Shown one piece after another: positions 6,470 through 12,321 of a stretch of DNA of 12,321 bases (positions are counted from its first letter, which is position 1; each line of letters starts with the position of its first letter). The translations under genes and the position numbers were made by a program. The DNA comes from an uncultured Austwickia sp. (GTDB lineage: Bacteria > Actinomycetota > Actinomycetes > Actinomycetales > Dermatophilaceae): contig CAKUSI010000085.1 of assembly GCA_934678955.1 (NCBI GenBank), forward strand, positions 1-12,321, read 5' to 3'. The notes under the pieces were generated by a model that was not told the DNA's origin, searched no databases, and saw only the letters and a list, made by a program, of their open reading frames with translations.

Positions 6470-7333
6470 GTGACGGGAGGAACGGCCGACGGGAGCGCGC
6501 CAGACCCTGCCTCGAGGGTGCCGGGCTCCGAGGCGGTCAGGCCGCGCGGGGCCGGCCGGCTGCCCCCATACGAGGTCCGACGCAGCGCGCTCACCCGAGC
6601 CATGCTGCTCACCGAAACCGCGCTGGTGCTGGGCGTCAGCCTGGGCGCCTCTGCGGTCTGGTCGATCCTCACGATCATCCGCCGGCTGACCGACCCTGCC
6701 CCGCTCTCTGCGCAGACCGCGCCTATGAACGTCTCCGTCACGCCCGACCGGCCATGGCTCGATCTCGCCTTCCAGCTGGCCGGCATCGGGCTGGCCCTCG
6801 TCCCCGTCGCCCTGGCACTGCACCTGCTGGCGAGGGACGGCGTGCGTCCCGCGGCGCTGGGGCTCGACCGGAGCAGCCCGCGCTCGGACCTGCTCCGCGG
6901 TGTCCTGCTGACCGCGGTGATCGGGATCCCCGGTCTGGCGTTCTACCTCGCGGCCCGACACCTCGGCTTCAACACGACCGTGTCGGCCGCCGGGCTCGCG
7001 GATGTGTGGTGGGCCGTGCCCGTTCTCCTGCTAGCCGCAGCCCAGAACGCGGCGCTCGAAGAGGTCGTGATGGTCGGCTACCTCTTCACCCGGTGGAGAC
7101 AGGCCGGGTGGTCGGTCGCTGCGCTGCTGGTGGTCTCGGCCGTGATCCGCGGCAGCTACCACCTCTACCAGGGCTTCGGCGGTTTCATCGGCAACGTCGT
7201 GATGGGCTTGTTCTTCGGCTGGGTCTACCTGCGCACCGGGCGCTTATGGCCGCTCGTCGTCGCCCACTTCTTGCTCGACGCTGTGGCCTTCGTCGGATAC
7301 GCCGCGCTGCACGACCGCGTCTCCTGGCTGTGA
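6470..7333 (+). CDS. CPBP family intramembrane metalloprotease
   Basis: This 287-aa integral membrane protein has about eight hydrophobic segments (near 45-70, 97-120, 143-162, 181-195, 215-226, 237-255, 258-267 and 268-280). It carries the Abi/CAAX-protease signature of the actinobacterial subgroup: EEVVMVGYLFTR (197-208; catalytic Glu197/Glu198), RGSYHLYQG (227-235; His231) and RTGRLWPLVVAHFLLD (255-270; His266). The Arg of the usual EExxxR motif is not present, as is common in this subgroup. Substrates of bacterial CPBP proteins are mostly unknown; roles include prenyl-protein processing, bacteriocin immunity and sigma/anti-sigma proteolysis. GTG 6470 is chosen over TTG 6440 and GTG 6461 because those overlap the promoter elements, whereas GTG 6470 lies 7 nt after the -10. 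The N-terminal 40 residues are polar. The stop lies 4 bp from that of the convergent phosphorylase gene. Confidence 0.9.
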   Translation: MTGGTADGSAPDPASRVPGSEAVRPRGAGRLPPYEVRRSALTRAMLLTETALVLGVSLGASAVWSILTIIRRLTDPAPLSAQTAPMNVSVTPDRPWLDLAFQLAGIGLALVPVALALHLLARDGVRPAALGLDRSSPRSDLLRGVLLTAVIGIPGLAFYLAARHLGFNTTVSAAGLADVWWAVPVLLLAAAQNAALEEVVMVGYLFTRWRQAGWSVAALLVVSAVIRGSYHLYQGFGGFIGNVVMGLFFGWVYLRTGRLWPLVVAHFLLDAVAFVGYAALHDRVSWL

Positions 7334-7337
7334 CGGA

Positions 7338-8162
7338 TCAGGCGCGGGCCACGGCGTCCAGGGCGAGGCTCAGCGCGGTGTCGCGGAAGGTGTGGCCCCA
7401 GCCGCGGACGTCGTGCTGCTCACCGGCGAGCGTGTCGGCGGAGTAGAGGATCTGCCCGAACCGCGCGCCTCGGAACTGCGCGACGGCGGCGAAGGCCGCG
7501 CACTCCATCTCGACGGTCTCGCAGCCCTCCGCCCGACGTGCCTCCACCTTGGCCCGGGTCTCCCGTAGGAAGCCGTCCGTGGTCCAGGTGGCGCACTCGG
7601 TGTACTTGAGCCCGCGGCCCGTGATCGCCGCCTCACACGCAGCGCGGACCTCGGGGTCGGTCTCGATCCACCGCGAAGCGGGCAGGTAGTGGAACGACGT
7701 CCCCTCGTCCCGCAGCGCCCTCGTCGGGACCAGGAACGTGCCGACCTCGTGCGGCACGAGCGCCCCGCACGAGCCGGTCGCGACGATGGTGTCGACGCCC
7801 AGCATGAACATCCGCTCCAGCACGATGGTTGCGGCGGGGGCGCAGATCGGTGCGTCGGCGACCGCCACCTCGACGCCCTGGTGATCGCCGACCCAGATGG
7901 GGTAGTCGCGCGTCACGGTGTCGACGACAGTCGCGGCCGTGAAGCCCTGCTCCTCCACCCAGTGGCGGGTGGCCTCTCCGAGAAACGTGATCACGCCTCG
8001 CCGCGGCAGGATGACTGCCTCGCGTCCACGCCATCCGTCACCGACGAAGTCTGTGGGGTCGGCGTCATACTCCAGCAGCGGGATTCGCGACGCGTCAGCG
8101 TCGCTGTGTACGAGCGGATCGTGGCCGCCGGCACCGGTGGCAGGGTCATGCGGGGTCGGCAT
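7338..8162 (-). CDS. Nucleoside phosphorylase (PNP/UDP family, uridine-phosphorylase-like)
   Basis: This 274-aa cytosolic enzyme of the PNP_UDP_1 superfamily cleaves a nucleoside with phosphate to give a free base and (deoxy)ribose-1-phosphate, a salvage reaction. Visible motifs are ATGSCGAL (128-135, phosphate/ribose binding), VEMECAAFAAVA (217-228, ribose binding with Glu218 and Glu220) and YSADTLAG (240-247, with the active-site Asp243). The base specificity cannot be settled from these motifs; uridine or a purine are both possible. ATG 8162 has AGGA 7 nt upstream. The frame stays open to 8459, but that extension runs through the 52-bp repeat array and is not homologous coding sequence. 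It lies on the same strand as the PIG-L gene, 268 bp downstream of it with the repeats in between. Confidence 0.88.
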   Translation of the reverse strand: MPTPHDPATGAGGHDPLVHSDADASRIPLLEYDADPTDFVGDGWRGREAVILPRRGVITFLGEATRHWVEEQGFTAATVVDTVTRDYPIWVGDHQGVEVAVADAPICAPAATIVLERMFMLGVDTIVATGSCGALVPHEVGTFLVPTRALRDEGTSFHYLPASRWIETDPEVRAACEAAITGRGLKYTECATWTTDGFLRETRAKVEARRAEGCETVEMECAAFAAVAQFRGARFGQILYSADTLAGEQHDVRGWGHTFRDTALSLALDAVARA

Positions 8163-8222
8163 GCGCACATCCTGGCACGCGGACCGCTCTCGACCTGGCC
8201 AGCCACTTCCGCCACGCGATCG

Positions 8223-8420
8223 CCCGCCCGTGGGCGGGAAACGTACGCCGCCACCCGGCAAACCGACGCCAACTCCCGCCCATGGGCGGGAAACGTACGC
8301 CGCGACCCGGCATGCCGCCGCCAGCTCCCGCCCGTGGGCGGGAAATGTACGCCGCCACCCGGCAAACCGCCCCCAGCTCCCGCCCATGGGCGGGAAACGT
8401 ACGCCGCGCCCGGCGCGCCG
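8223..8420. repeat. 52-bp tandem array (about 3.8 units) of palindrome-bearing repeats
   Basis: Four units start at 8223, 8275, 8327 and 8379, exactly 52 bp apart. The fourth is cut short and has one deleted base. Each begins with the 16-bp palindrome CCCGCCCATGGGCGGG (units 2 and 4) or its variant with a central GTG (units 1 and 3). This is followed by AAACGTACGCCGC (AAATGTACGCCGC in unit 3) and a CCCGGCA stretch. Units 1 and 3 differ at 4 positions and units 1 and 2 at 6; markers alternate, so the array looks like a duplicated 104-bp pair. Because 52 is not a multiple of 3, the array cannot encode a peptide repeat. In RNA each palindrome can fold into a 6-bp stem with a CAUG or CGUG loop on either strand. 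Confidence 0.93.
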
Positions 8421-8430
8421 TCCTCGCAGG

Positions 8431-9189
8431 TCAGTCCTCGCGGGCCCGCGGGGGACCAAGCTCCCAGGCGCGGAACGTCGTCGCGTTGGCCACGCCGACC
8501 TGGCGACCCGACGCGGACGTCATCGCCGTCAGGAAGTCCCGGGCGGACGGGTGACCCGGGATCGCGGCCAGGTAGGCCTCGTGCGCCTCCAGCGAGGCGA
8601 CGCCCTTCTCGAACGCTTCCCCCGACACGTCCACGTAGTGCGTGGGCCGTGGGTCCGCCGCCGAGAGGAACCAGCGCACGCCCCACTTCGGCAGCCCCTC
8701 CTCCTTCGCCAGCTCGGGGAACACCCACGTGTTGTCGGCGTCGCGCACCCCGTCGATCGCGCACAGGCCGGCGACGCGGTGGTCGGCCTGGTTCAGCCCC
8801 CAGCCGGGCTCGACCTCCCAGGTCAGGGTGGTCACGACGTCCGGCTTGAATCGCCGGATCGCCCGCGCGATGTCGCGCCGGATGTCGAGGCCGTAGACGA
8901 GCATGCCGTCCGGGTAGTCCAGGATCGTCAGCTCGCTCACCCCGACCGCGGCGCACGCGGCGCGCTGCTCACCCGCCCGCAGCGGGCCGGTCTCCTCCGG
9001 CGGGATCTGCATACCCGCTTCGCCCGAGGTGAGCAGCAGGTACGCGACCTCCGCCCCCTGCGCGATCCACTTGGCGACGGCTGCGGAAGTGCCATATTCC
9101 ACGTCGTCCGGGTGGGCCACCACGCAGAGCACGCGGCGGAAGTCCTCGTCGGGCAGGCGCTGCAGGCCGGCCGCGTTTAACTCGCTCAT
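8431..9189 (-). CDS. PIG-L/LmbE family zinc-dependent deacetylase
   Basis: This 252-aa cytosolic protein has the family fold and its zinc site: AHPDDVEYG (25-33; His26 and Asp29 bind the metal, Asp28 is the likely base) and NQADHRVAG (133-141; His137 as third ligand). A TSGEAG motif follows the second strand (54-59). The family removes acetyl groups from N-acetylglucosaminyl-type substrates; actinobacterial members include the mycothiol enzymes MshB and Mca and antibiotic-tailoring enzymes. The protein is shorter than MshB/Mca (about 290-300 aa), so it is probably a paralogue with an unknown amide or sugar substrate. Codons just before ATG 9189 show no Shine-Dalgarno. TAGCCT ends 6 nt upstream, which would fit a leaderless start. 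It may be cotranscribed with the downstream phosphorylase gene through the repeat array. Confidence 0.88.
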   Translation of the reverse strand: MSELNAAGLQRLPDEDFRRVLCVVAHPDDVEYGTSAAVAKWIAQGAEVAYLLLTSGEAGMQIPPEETGPLRAGEQRAACAAVGVSELTILDYPDGMLVYGLDIRRDIARAIRRFKPDVVTTLTWEVEPGWGLNQADHRVAGLCAIDGVRDADNTWVFPELAKEEGLPKWGVRWFLSAADPRPTHYVDVSGEAFEKGVASLEAHEAYLAAIPGHPSARDFLTAMTSASGRQVGVANATTFRAWELGPPRARED

Positions 9190-9195
9190 GAGGCG

Positions 9196-9201
9196 AGGCT
9201 A
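9196..9201 (-). promoter_or_regulatory. Possible -10 element (TAGCCT) for leaderless PIG-L transcript
   Basis: On the minus strand TAGCCT fits TAnnnT and lies 6 nt before ATG 9189. No -35 element was recognised. A hexamer match this loose is weak evidence alone; the missing Shine-Dalgarno is the supporting point. Confidence 0.35.
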
Positions 9202-9283
9202 ACCCGCCTGGGTGGAGCCGGCTGCTCCCCGGGTCGACGAGCCCGTGTCACGCAGTTGGCCGGCAGGTCCGACCACCTCGACG

Positions 9284-9349
9284 GGCCGTGCGCTCGGGGC
9301 CGACTGGCCGTGCGCTCGGGGCCGACTGGCCTTGCGCTCGGGCCTGACC
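9284..9349. repeat. 22-bp tandem repeat, three copies, downstream of rpiB
   Basis: Copies lie at 9284-9305 and 9306-9327 (identical, beginning GGCCGTGCGCTCGGGG) and 9328-9349 (a diverged copy). They sit between the rpiB stop (9406) and the PIG-L start (9189). There is no good reading frame through them; 22 bp shifts the frame each time. The remainder of 9190-9405 shows no gene. Confidence 0.88.
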
Positions 9350-9405
9350 TGCCGATGGCGGCCCAGCCGGCGGTGCCGACCGCGCGACGCACTCAGCAGC
9401 GGACG

Positions 9406-9849
9406 TCAGCCGGCGTAGGCGTTCATCTCATCGATGCGGCGCTGGTGGCGCGGATCGCCGGAGAACGGTGTCCTCAGGAAGGTCAGGATGATCGAGGTCG
9501 CCTCGTCGAGGGTGTGCATACGGGCGCCGACGGCGACCAGCTGGGCGTCGTTGTGCTCGCGCGCCAGGCGGGCCGTCTCGTCGCTCCAGGCCAGGGCGCA
9601 CCGGACGCTGCGGACGAGGTTGGCCGCCATCTGCTCCCCGTTGCCCGAGCCCCCGAGCACGACGCCGAGCGAGCCCGGATCGTCCAGCGCGGCCTGCGCG
9701 GCCTCGATGCAGTAGGACGGGTAGTCGTCCTCGGGGTCATACGTTGTCGCGCCGTGATCGACGACCTCGAAGCCCTCGCCCGGCAGGACGTCTCGCAGCC
9801 GCTCGGCGAGTTCGAAACCGGCGTGGTCGGTACCCAGGTGGACGCGCAT
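9406..9849 (-). CDS. rpiB: Ribose-5-phosphate isomerase B
   Basis: This 147-aa enzyme of the RpiB/LacAB family interconverts ribulose-5-phosphate and ribose-5-phosphate in the non-oxidative pentose phosphate pathway. It is close in layout to the M. tuberculosis enzyme: GTDHAGFELAERL at the N-terminus (Asp8, His9), LGGSGNGEQMAAN (65-77) with Glu72 at the place of the mycobacterial catalytic Glu75 (E. coli uses Cys), ALAWSDETARLAREHN (85-100, His99), VGARMHT (107-113) and a C-terminal HQRRIDEMNAY (135-145). One oddity is that the usual Lys of the AANK motif is Leu78. ATG 9849 has GGAGGAGGAG 9 nt upstream; the longer open frame to 10038 overlaps the divergent TetR gene and is not credible. It faces the TetR gene across 131 bp. 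Confidence 0.95.
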   Translation of the reverse strand: MRVHLGTDHAGFELAERLRDVLPGEGFEVVDHGATTYDPEDDYPSYCIEAAQAALDDPGSLGVVLGGSGNGEQMAANLVRSVRCALAWSDETARLAREHNDAQLVAVGARMHTLDEATSIILTFLRTPFSGDPRHQRRIDEMNAYAG

Positions 9850-9968
9850 GAGAGCAGTCTCCTCCTCCGGCGGCTCGTACGCCTGACGCAGTGGACGGCC
9901 GGCCGACGCACCCCGAGCCCCAGCTCCGGTTCGGGCCGCGCCGCTCACGCGACCCGCGGAGGCACCCG

Positions 9969-9974
9969 TACCAT
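9969..9974 (+). promoter_or_regulatory. Probable -10 element (TACCAT) for leaderless TetR transcript
   Basis: TACCAT fits TAnnnT and lies 6 nt before ATG 9981, and there is no Shine-Dalgarno before that ATG, so transcription probably starts at the A of ATG. No clear -35 or operator palindrome was found in 9850-9980 beyond a low-information CGGCCGGCCG (9896-9905). Confidence 0.5.
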
Positions 9975-9980
9975 GGCGCG

Positions 9981-10613
9981 ATGAACGCCCAGGTGAGCGA
10001 ACCGGACGAGCCTGCCGGGCCGACGCGGCCCGAGACACGCGCGCGCGTCCTCGACGCCGCGCTCGAGCTGGTCGCCGAACGGGGACTGCAGTCGCTCACC
10101 CACCGCGGGGTCGAGGCCCGGGCGCAGGTGTCGCACGGCGTCACCACCTACTACTTCAAGACCCGCGACGCGCTCATCGACGCGCTGTTGGAGCACATCT
10201 GCCAGCGACAGATCACGTGGATCACCGCGATGTATGCGGATCTCGTGGCGGAGGCCAGCGCGGACCCGGCGGGGTTCGACCGCGAGGCGTTCACCCGGCG
10301 AGGTATCGAGATGATGATGGGTGAGCCGACGCTGACCCTCGCCCGTTTCGAGCTCTACCTGCACGCCGCGCGCGACCCCCGTTTGCAGCAGATCACCGCG
10401 GAGCTGCGGCAACGTCACGTCGCGATCCAGACGCAGCTGTTCGCGGCCCTGGGGGCCCCGGACCCGCAGCTGTCGGCGAACCGGTTCCTGAGCGCCATCG
10501 AGGGGCTGCTGCTCTACCAGGCGTCCGTGCCTGAGCCGGATTTCGAGCGCTGGGCCACCCCCTACCTGATCCTGATCAGCGACGCGCTCACGAGCTTCGA
10601 CCCCGATCGCTGA
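9981..10613 (+). CDS. TetR family transcriptional regulator
   Basis: This 210-aa DNA-binding repressor has an N-terminal TetR helix-turn-helix at about residues 20-66: RARVLDAALELVAERG, then LTHRGVEARAQVSHGVTTYY with the recognition helix ending in the typical TTYYF. The remaining helices form a ligand-binding and dimer domain with no recognisable ligand signature. A 12-residue polar leader precedes the first helix. ATG 9981 is preferred because the -10 TACCAT lies 6 nt upstream and the frame upstream runs into the rpiB promoter region. Candidate targets are itself, rpiB (divergent) or the convergent deaminase gene, whose upstream region carries an inverted repeat of operator-like form. The effector is unknown. 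Confidence 0.9.
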   Translation: MNAQVSEPDEPAGPTRPETRARVLDAALELVAERGLQSLTHRGVEARAQVSHGVTTYYFKTRDALIDALLEHICQRQITWITAMYADLVAEASADPAGFDREAFTRRGIEMMMGEPTLTLARFELYLHAARDPRLQQITAELRQRHVAIQTQLFAALGAPDPQLSANRFLSAIEGLLLYQASVPEPDFERWATPYLILISDALTSFDPDR

Positions 10614-10652
10614 GCGTGCCCCAGGCCCGGGCCGTCAACCCCGTCCGTCCGC

Positions 10653-10668
10653 CTGGTCCGTCGACCAG
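10653..10668. terminator. Hairpin between convergent tetR-like and deaminase genes
   Basis: CTGGTC-CGTC-GACCAG forms a perfect 6-bp stem with a 4-nt loop in the 110-bp gap between two convergent stops. A wider CCAGGC (10621-10626) / GCCTGG (10651-10656) pairing, and the palindrome GGCCCGGGCC (10624-10633), overlap it. There is no U-run, as is common in high-GC actinobacteria, so bidirectional termination is plausible but unproven. Confidence 0.35.
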
Positions 10669-10723
10669 TCGTCAATCCGTCGTCGGCGGCGAGGTTGGGG
10701 TGTGGATCATGGCCGTCTGCCCG

Positions 10724-11206
10724 TCACGACCAGTAGCCGGCGTGAACGGCGGCGGCCTCGCTCTCGACCTCGCTGAACGGGCCGAGCACCTCGATGTCCT
10801 TCTGGCCCGCTCCGAACACCTGGCGACAGGGGAGCGAGAAGGTGGGGTTCTGCTCGTGGGAGCCGGTGAGCTCCAGAAGGCGGACCTCGGTCATCCCGTA
10901 GACGACTCGACCGATGTTGCCCCAGTAGATGGCGCCCGAACACATCGCGCAGGGCTCCGCGGTGGTGTAGAGCGTGCAGTCCCAGAGGAATTCCTTGTCG
11001 TACTGCTGGGAGGCCCGTGCTGCGAGCGTCGCCTCCGCATGGCCGGTGCAGATCCGCTCGGTGATCTCGATGTTTTCCTGCTCCAGCAGGACGTTGCCGT
11101 CCTTATCCACCAACACAGCCCCAAACGGGGTGTTGCCGTGCTCGCGGGAACGTCGGGACACCTCGATCGCGCGCCGTAGGTAGTCCACGTGTGAGCCGTA
11201 CGTCAT
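10724..11206 (-). CDS. Zinc-dependent nucleoside/base deaminase (cytidine/deoxycytidylate deaminase superfamily)
   Basis: This 160-aa protein has the full deaminase zinc site: HAE (His56, Glu58 as proton shuttle) in TGHAEATLAAR, and PCAMC (Cys86, Cys89) in AEPCAMCSGAIYWGNI. NTPFGAVLVDKDG (25-37) is the first core strand. The spacing and the PFGAV and SGAIYW motifs are those of bacterial guanine-deaminase-like, tRNA-adenosine-deaminase (TadA-like) and cytosine-deaminase members. The TadA-specific features cannot be confirmed, so a free-base or nucleoside deaminase is the safer call. ATG 11206 is chosen because GGGGA lies 5 nt upstream; the open frame to 11416 is longer than the family. A nearby inverted repeat may be an operator. 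It may serve the same salvage pathways as the phosphorylase, though they are not linked. Confidence 0.88.
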   Translation of the reverse strand: MTYGSHVDYLRRAIEVSRRSREHGNTPFGAVLVDKDGNVLLEQENIEITERICTGHAEATLAARASQQYDKEFLWDCTLYTTAEPCAMCSGAIYWGNIGRVVYGMTEVRLLELTGSHEQNPTFSLPCRQVFGAGQKDIEVLGPFSEVESEAAAVHAGYWS

Positions 11207-11243
11207 AGCGGTCCCCTTGTCGAGGGTGAGAGAGCATAGGTAC

Positions 11244-11263
11244 GAAGTACTACCAACTACTTC
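11244..11263. promoter_or_regulatory. Inverted repeat (candidate operator) upstream of the deaminase gene
   Basis: GAAGTA-N8-TACTTC is a perfect 6-8-6 inverted repeat. It lies in an unusually AT-rich island 38 bp before ATG 11206. A possible -10 TATGCT lies at 11238-11233 on the minus strand, just downstream of the repeat, so a bound protein would block the promoter. No good -35 was found. Binding by the neighbouring TetR is a guess from proximity. Confidence 0.45.
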
Positions 11264-11434
11264 TCCCCACGTGGCCCTGTCGGAGGGGTACCTCAGGGCG
11301 AGAAATGATCCACGTTCGACTTGACCGCTGATGAGGCACGAGGGGCTTCCGCGGCAGTGCGCTGCCTTGCGTTCACGGGACCGCGGATGCTCCACCGGGG
11401 GCGCTGTCGTCCTCATCAGCCGCCGTCGTACTCC

Positions 11435-12321
11435 TCAGGAATGCAGCGGGATGCTCTGGTAGCCGCGCATCACGTAGGTGCGCCGCCGCTTCGGCGGGCC
11501 GGCGAGGCGCAGGTCGGGGACGCGGTCGAGCAGGAGCGTGAACGCGATGTCCGCCTCCAGCCGGGCCAGCGATGCGCCGAGGCAGTGGTGCGGGCCGTTC
11601 GCGAACGACAGGTGCCGACGTGCGTTGTCGCGCGTCACGTCGAGCCGTGCGGGGTCGTCGAAGACGGCGGGGTCCCGGTTCGCGCCGCCGATCATGACGG
11701 AGAGCATCACGCCGGCCGGGATGTGCGCCCCCGCGATCTCCAGGTCCTCGGCCGCCACCCGGGCGATCACCTGCACGGGCGCGTCGAAGCGCAGCAGTTC
11801 CTCGACGGCGGCCGGGATGAGGGCCGGGTCGTCGCGCAGGATGGCGAGCTGGCCCGGGTGCTGCAGCAGGGCCATCGCGCCGTTGCCGATGAGGTTGACC
11901 GTGGTCTCGAAGCCGGCCAGCACGAGGAGGCACGACAGGACGAGCAGCTCGCGCTCGGTGAGGCGGTCGTCGCCGTCGCCCTCCAGCAGCTGGGATAGGA
12001 TGTCGTCGCCGGGGTTGACGCGGCGCCACGGGAGGAGCTTCTCGAAGTACGCCTGCATCTCCCCCAGCGCGGCGGTCGCCGCGCGTTGCTGGTGCGCCGG
12101 GGTGAGCGCGTCGAGGTCCGCGGCCACGTCCCCGCCCCACTTCTTGAAGCGCGCACGGTCCTGCTCGGGGATGCCGAGCAGCTCGCAGATCGCGGTGACC
12201 GGCAGCGCGCCCGCGAACGACGACATCAGGTCGAACGTCGGCTCCCGGCGTGCTTCCTCCAGCAAGCGCTCGGCCACCTCGGTGAGCCGCGGACGGAGCG
12301 CCTCGATGGAGGCGGGGCTGA
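11435..12321 (-). CDS. Cytochrome P450, N-terminus beyond the window
   Basis: At least 295 codons of a soluble bacterial heme monooxygenase are present; the frame stays open to the window edge, where it encodes SPASIEALRPRL before the annotated part. About 100 N-terminal residues are missing. Visible P450 landmarks are the I-helix LAGFETTVN (oxygen activation, Thr), the K-helix EELLRF (ExxR), a PDR-type region ending in RDNARRHLSFANG, and the heme loop FANGPHHCLGASLAR with the axial Cys encoded at 11584-11582. The heme motif starts FANG rather than FGxG. It resembles CYP107-like macrolide/secondary-metabolite hydroxylases but the substrate is unknown. No ferredoxin or reductase gene is in the window. 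It reads toward the deaminase gene, with 228 bp between them and no clear terminator. Confidence 0.93.
   Translation of the reverse strand, partial: SPASIEALRPRLTEVAERLLEEARREPTFDLMSSFAGALPVTAICELLGIPEQDRARFKKWGGDVAADLDALTPAHQQRAATAALGEMQAYFEKLLPWRRVNPGDDILSQLLEGDGDDRLTERELLVLSCLLVLAGFETTVNLIGNGAMALLQHPGQLAILRDDPALIPAAVEELLRFDAPVQVIARVAAEDLEIAGAHIPAGVMLSVMIGGANRDPAVFDDPARLDVTRDNARRHLSFANGPHHCLGASLARLEADIAFTLLLDRVPDLRLAGPPKRRRTYVMRGYQSIPLHS

Noticed and set aside
5914..7446. 510-aa + strand open frame spanning the SNF2 gene start and the CPBP gene
   Set aside because: It is an antisense/out-of-frame shadow: it has no domain, is Arg/Pro/Gly-rich, and overlaps two well supported genes and their promoters.
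8223..8420. CRISPR array
   Set aside because: Units are directly adjacent and nearly identical along their full length, with no variable spacers and no cas genes in the window.
8163..8459. N-terminal extension of the nucleoside phosphorylase to 373 aa
   Set aside because: The extension reads through the 52-bp repeats and overlaps the PIG-L end; the family-like sequence begins near ATG 8162, which has an AGGA upstream.
7689..9180. Long + strand frames (386 and 420 aa) over the phosphorylase, repeat array and PIG-L gene
   Set aside because: They cross a non-coding 52-bp array and lie antisense to genes with clear catalytic motifs.
9189..9207. Second iron box overlapping the PIG-L start
   Set aside because: It matches the consensus at about 13 of 19 positions, but only one half-site (GGCTAACC) is good and the two arms pair at 4 of 8, so symmetry is lacking.
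11215..11240. A third RecA-NDp-type motif starting TTGTCGAGG near 11218
   Set aside because: The hexamer 8 nt downstream does not fit TAnnnT, and the strand points away from the deaminase gene.

Overview
The window is very GC-rich (roughly 70 %, more at third codon positions) and reads as a chromosomal segment of an actinobacterium. Supporting signs are an ECF42-type sigma factor, a mycobacterial-type ribose-5-phosphate isomerase B with Glu as catalytic base, a DtxR/IdeR-like iron box, several apparently leaderless genes with a TAnnnT -10 box 6-7 nt before the start codon, and two promoters matching the RecA-NDp (PafBC-type) DNA-damage motif of mycobacteria. Genus cannot be told. No mobile element, tRNA, rRNA or CRISPR array was seen.

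Layout. 1-1439: ECF42-like sigma factor (+), whose start codon lies in a 14-bp tandem duplication and whose linker carries a 27-bp coding repeat. 1524-1781: iron box followed by a 63-aa Cys-rich protein (+). 1828-2664: 6-phosphogluconolactonase-family protein (-) that has lost the signature His. 2908-6342: 1144-aa SWIM/SNF2 ATPase (-). 6470-7333: CPBP membrane protease (+), divergent from the SNF2 gene. 7338-8162: nucleoside phosphorylase (-). 8223-8420: array of about four 52-bp palindrome-bearing repeats. 8431-9189: PIG-L/LmbE deacetylase (-). 9284-9349: 22-bp tandem repeats. 9406-9849: rpiB (-). 9981-10613: TetR regulator (+). 10724-11206: nucleoside/base deaminase (-). 11435-12321: cytochrome P450 (-), N-terminus cut by the window edge.

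How the parts connect. The strongest unexpected signal is the intergenic region 6343-6469. It holds two back-to-back promoters, TTGTCGGAG-N8-TAGGGT firing left and TTGTCAGGG-N8-TACAGT firing right. Each matches tTGTCRGTG-N8-TAnnnT at 8 of 9 upstream positions, and each places the start codon 6-7 nt after the -10. The SNF2 ATPase and the CPBP protease are therefore predicted to be a co-induced, leaderless, LexA-independent DNA-damage module. The remaining genes look like single-gene or two-gene units of general metabolism (nucleoside phosphorylase, deaminase, RpiB, P450) with local regulators. The region rests on sequence reading alone; no database search was run.
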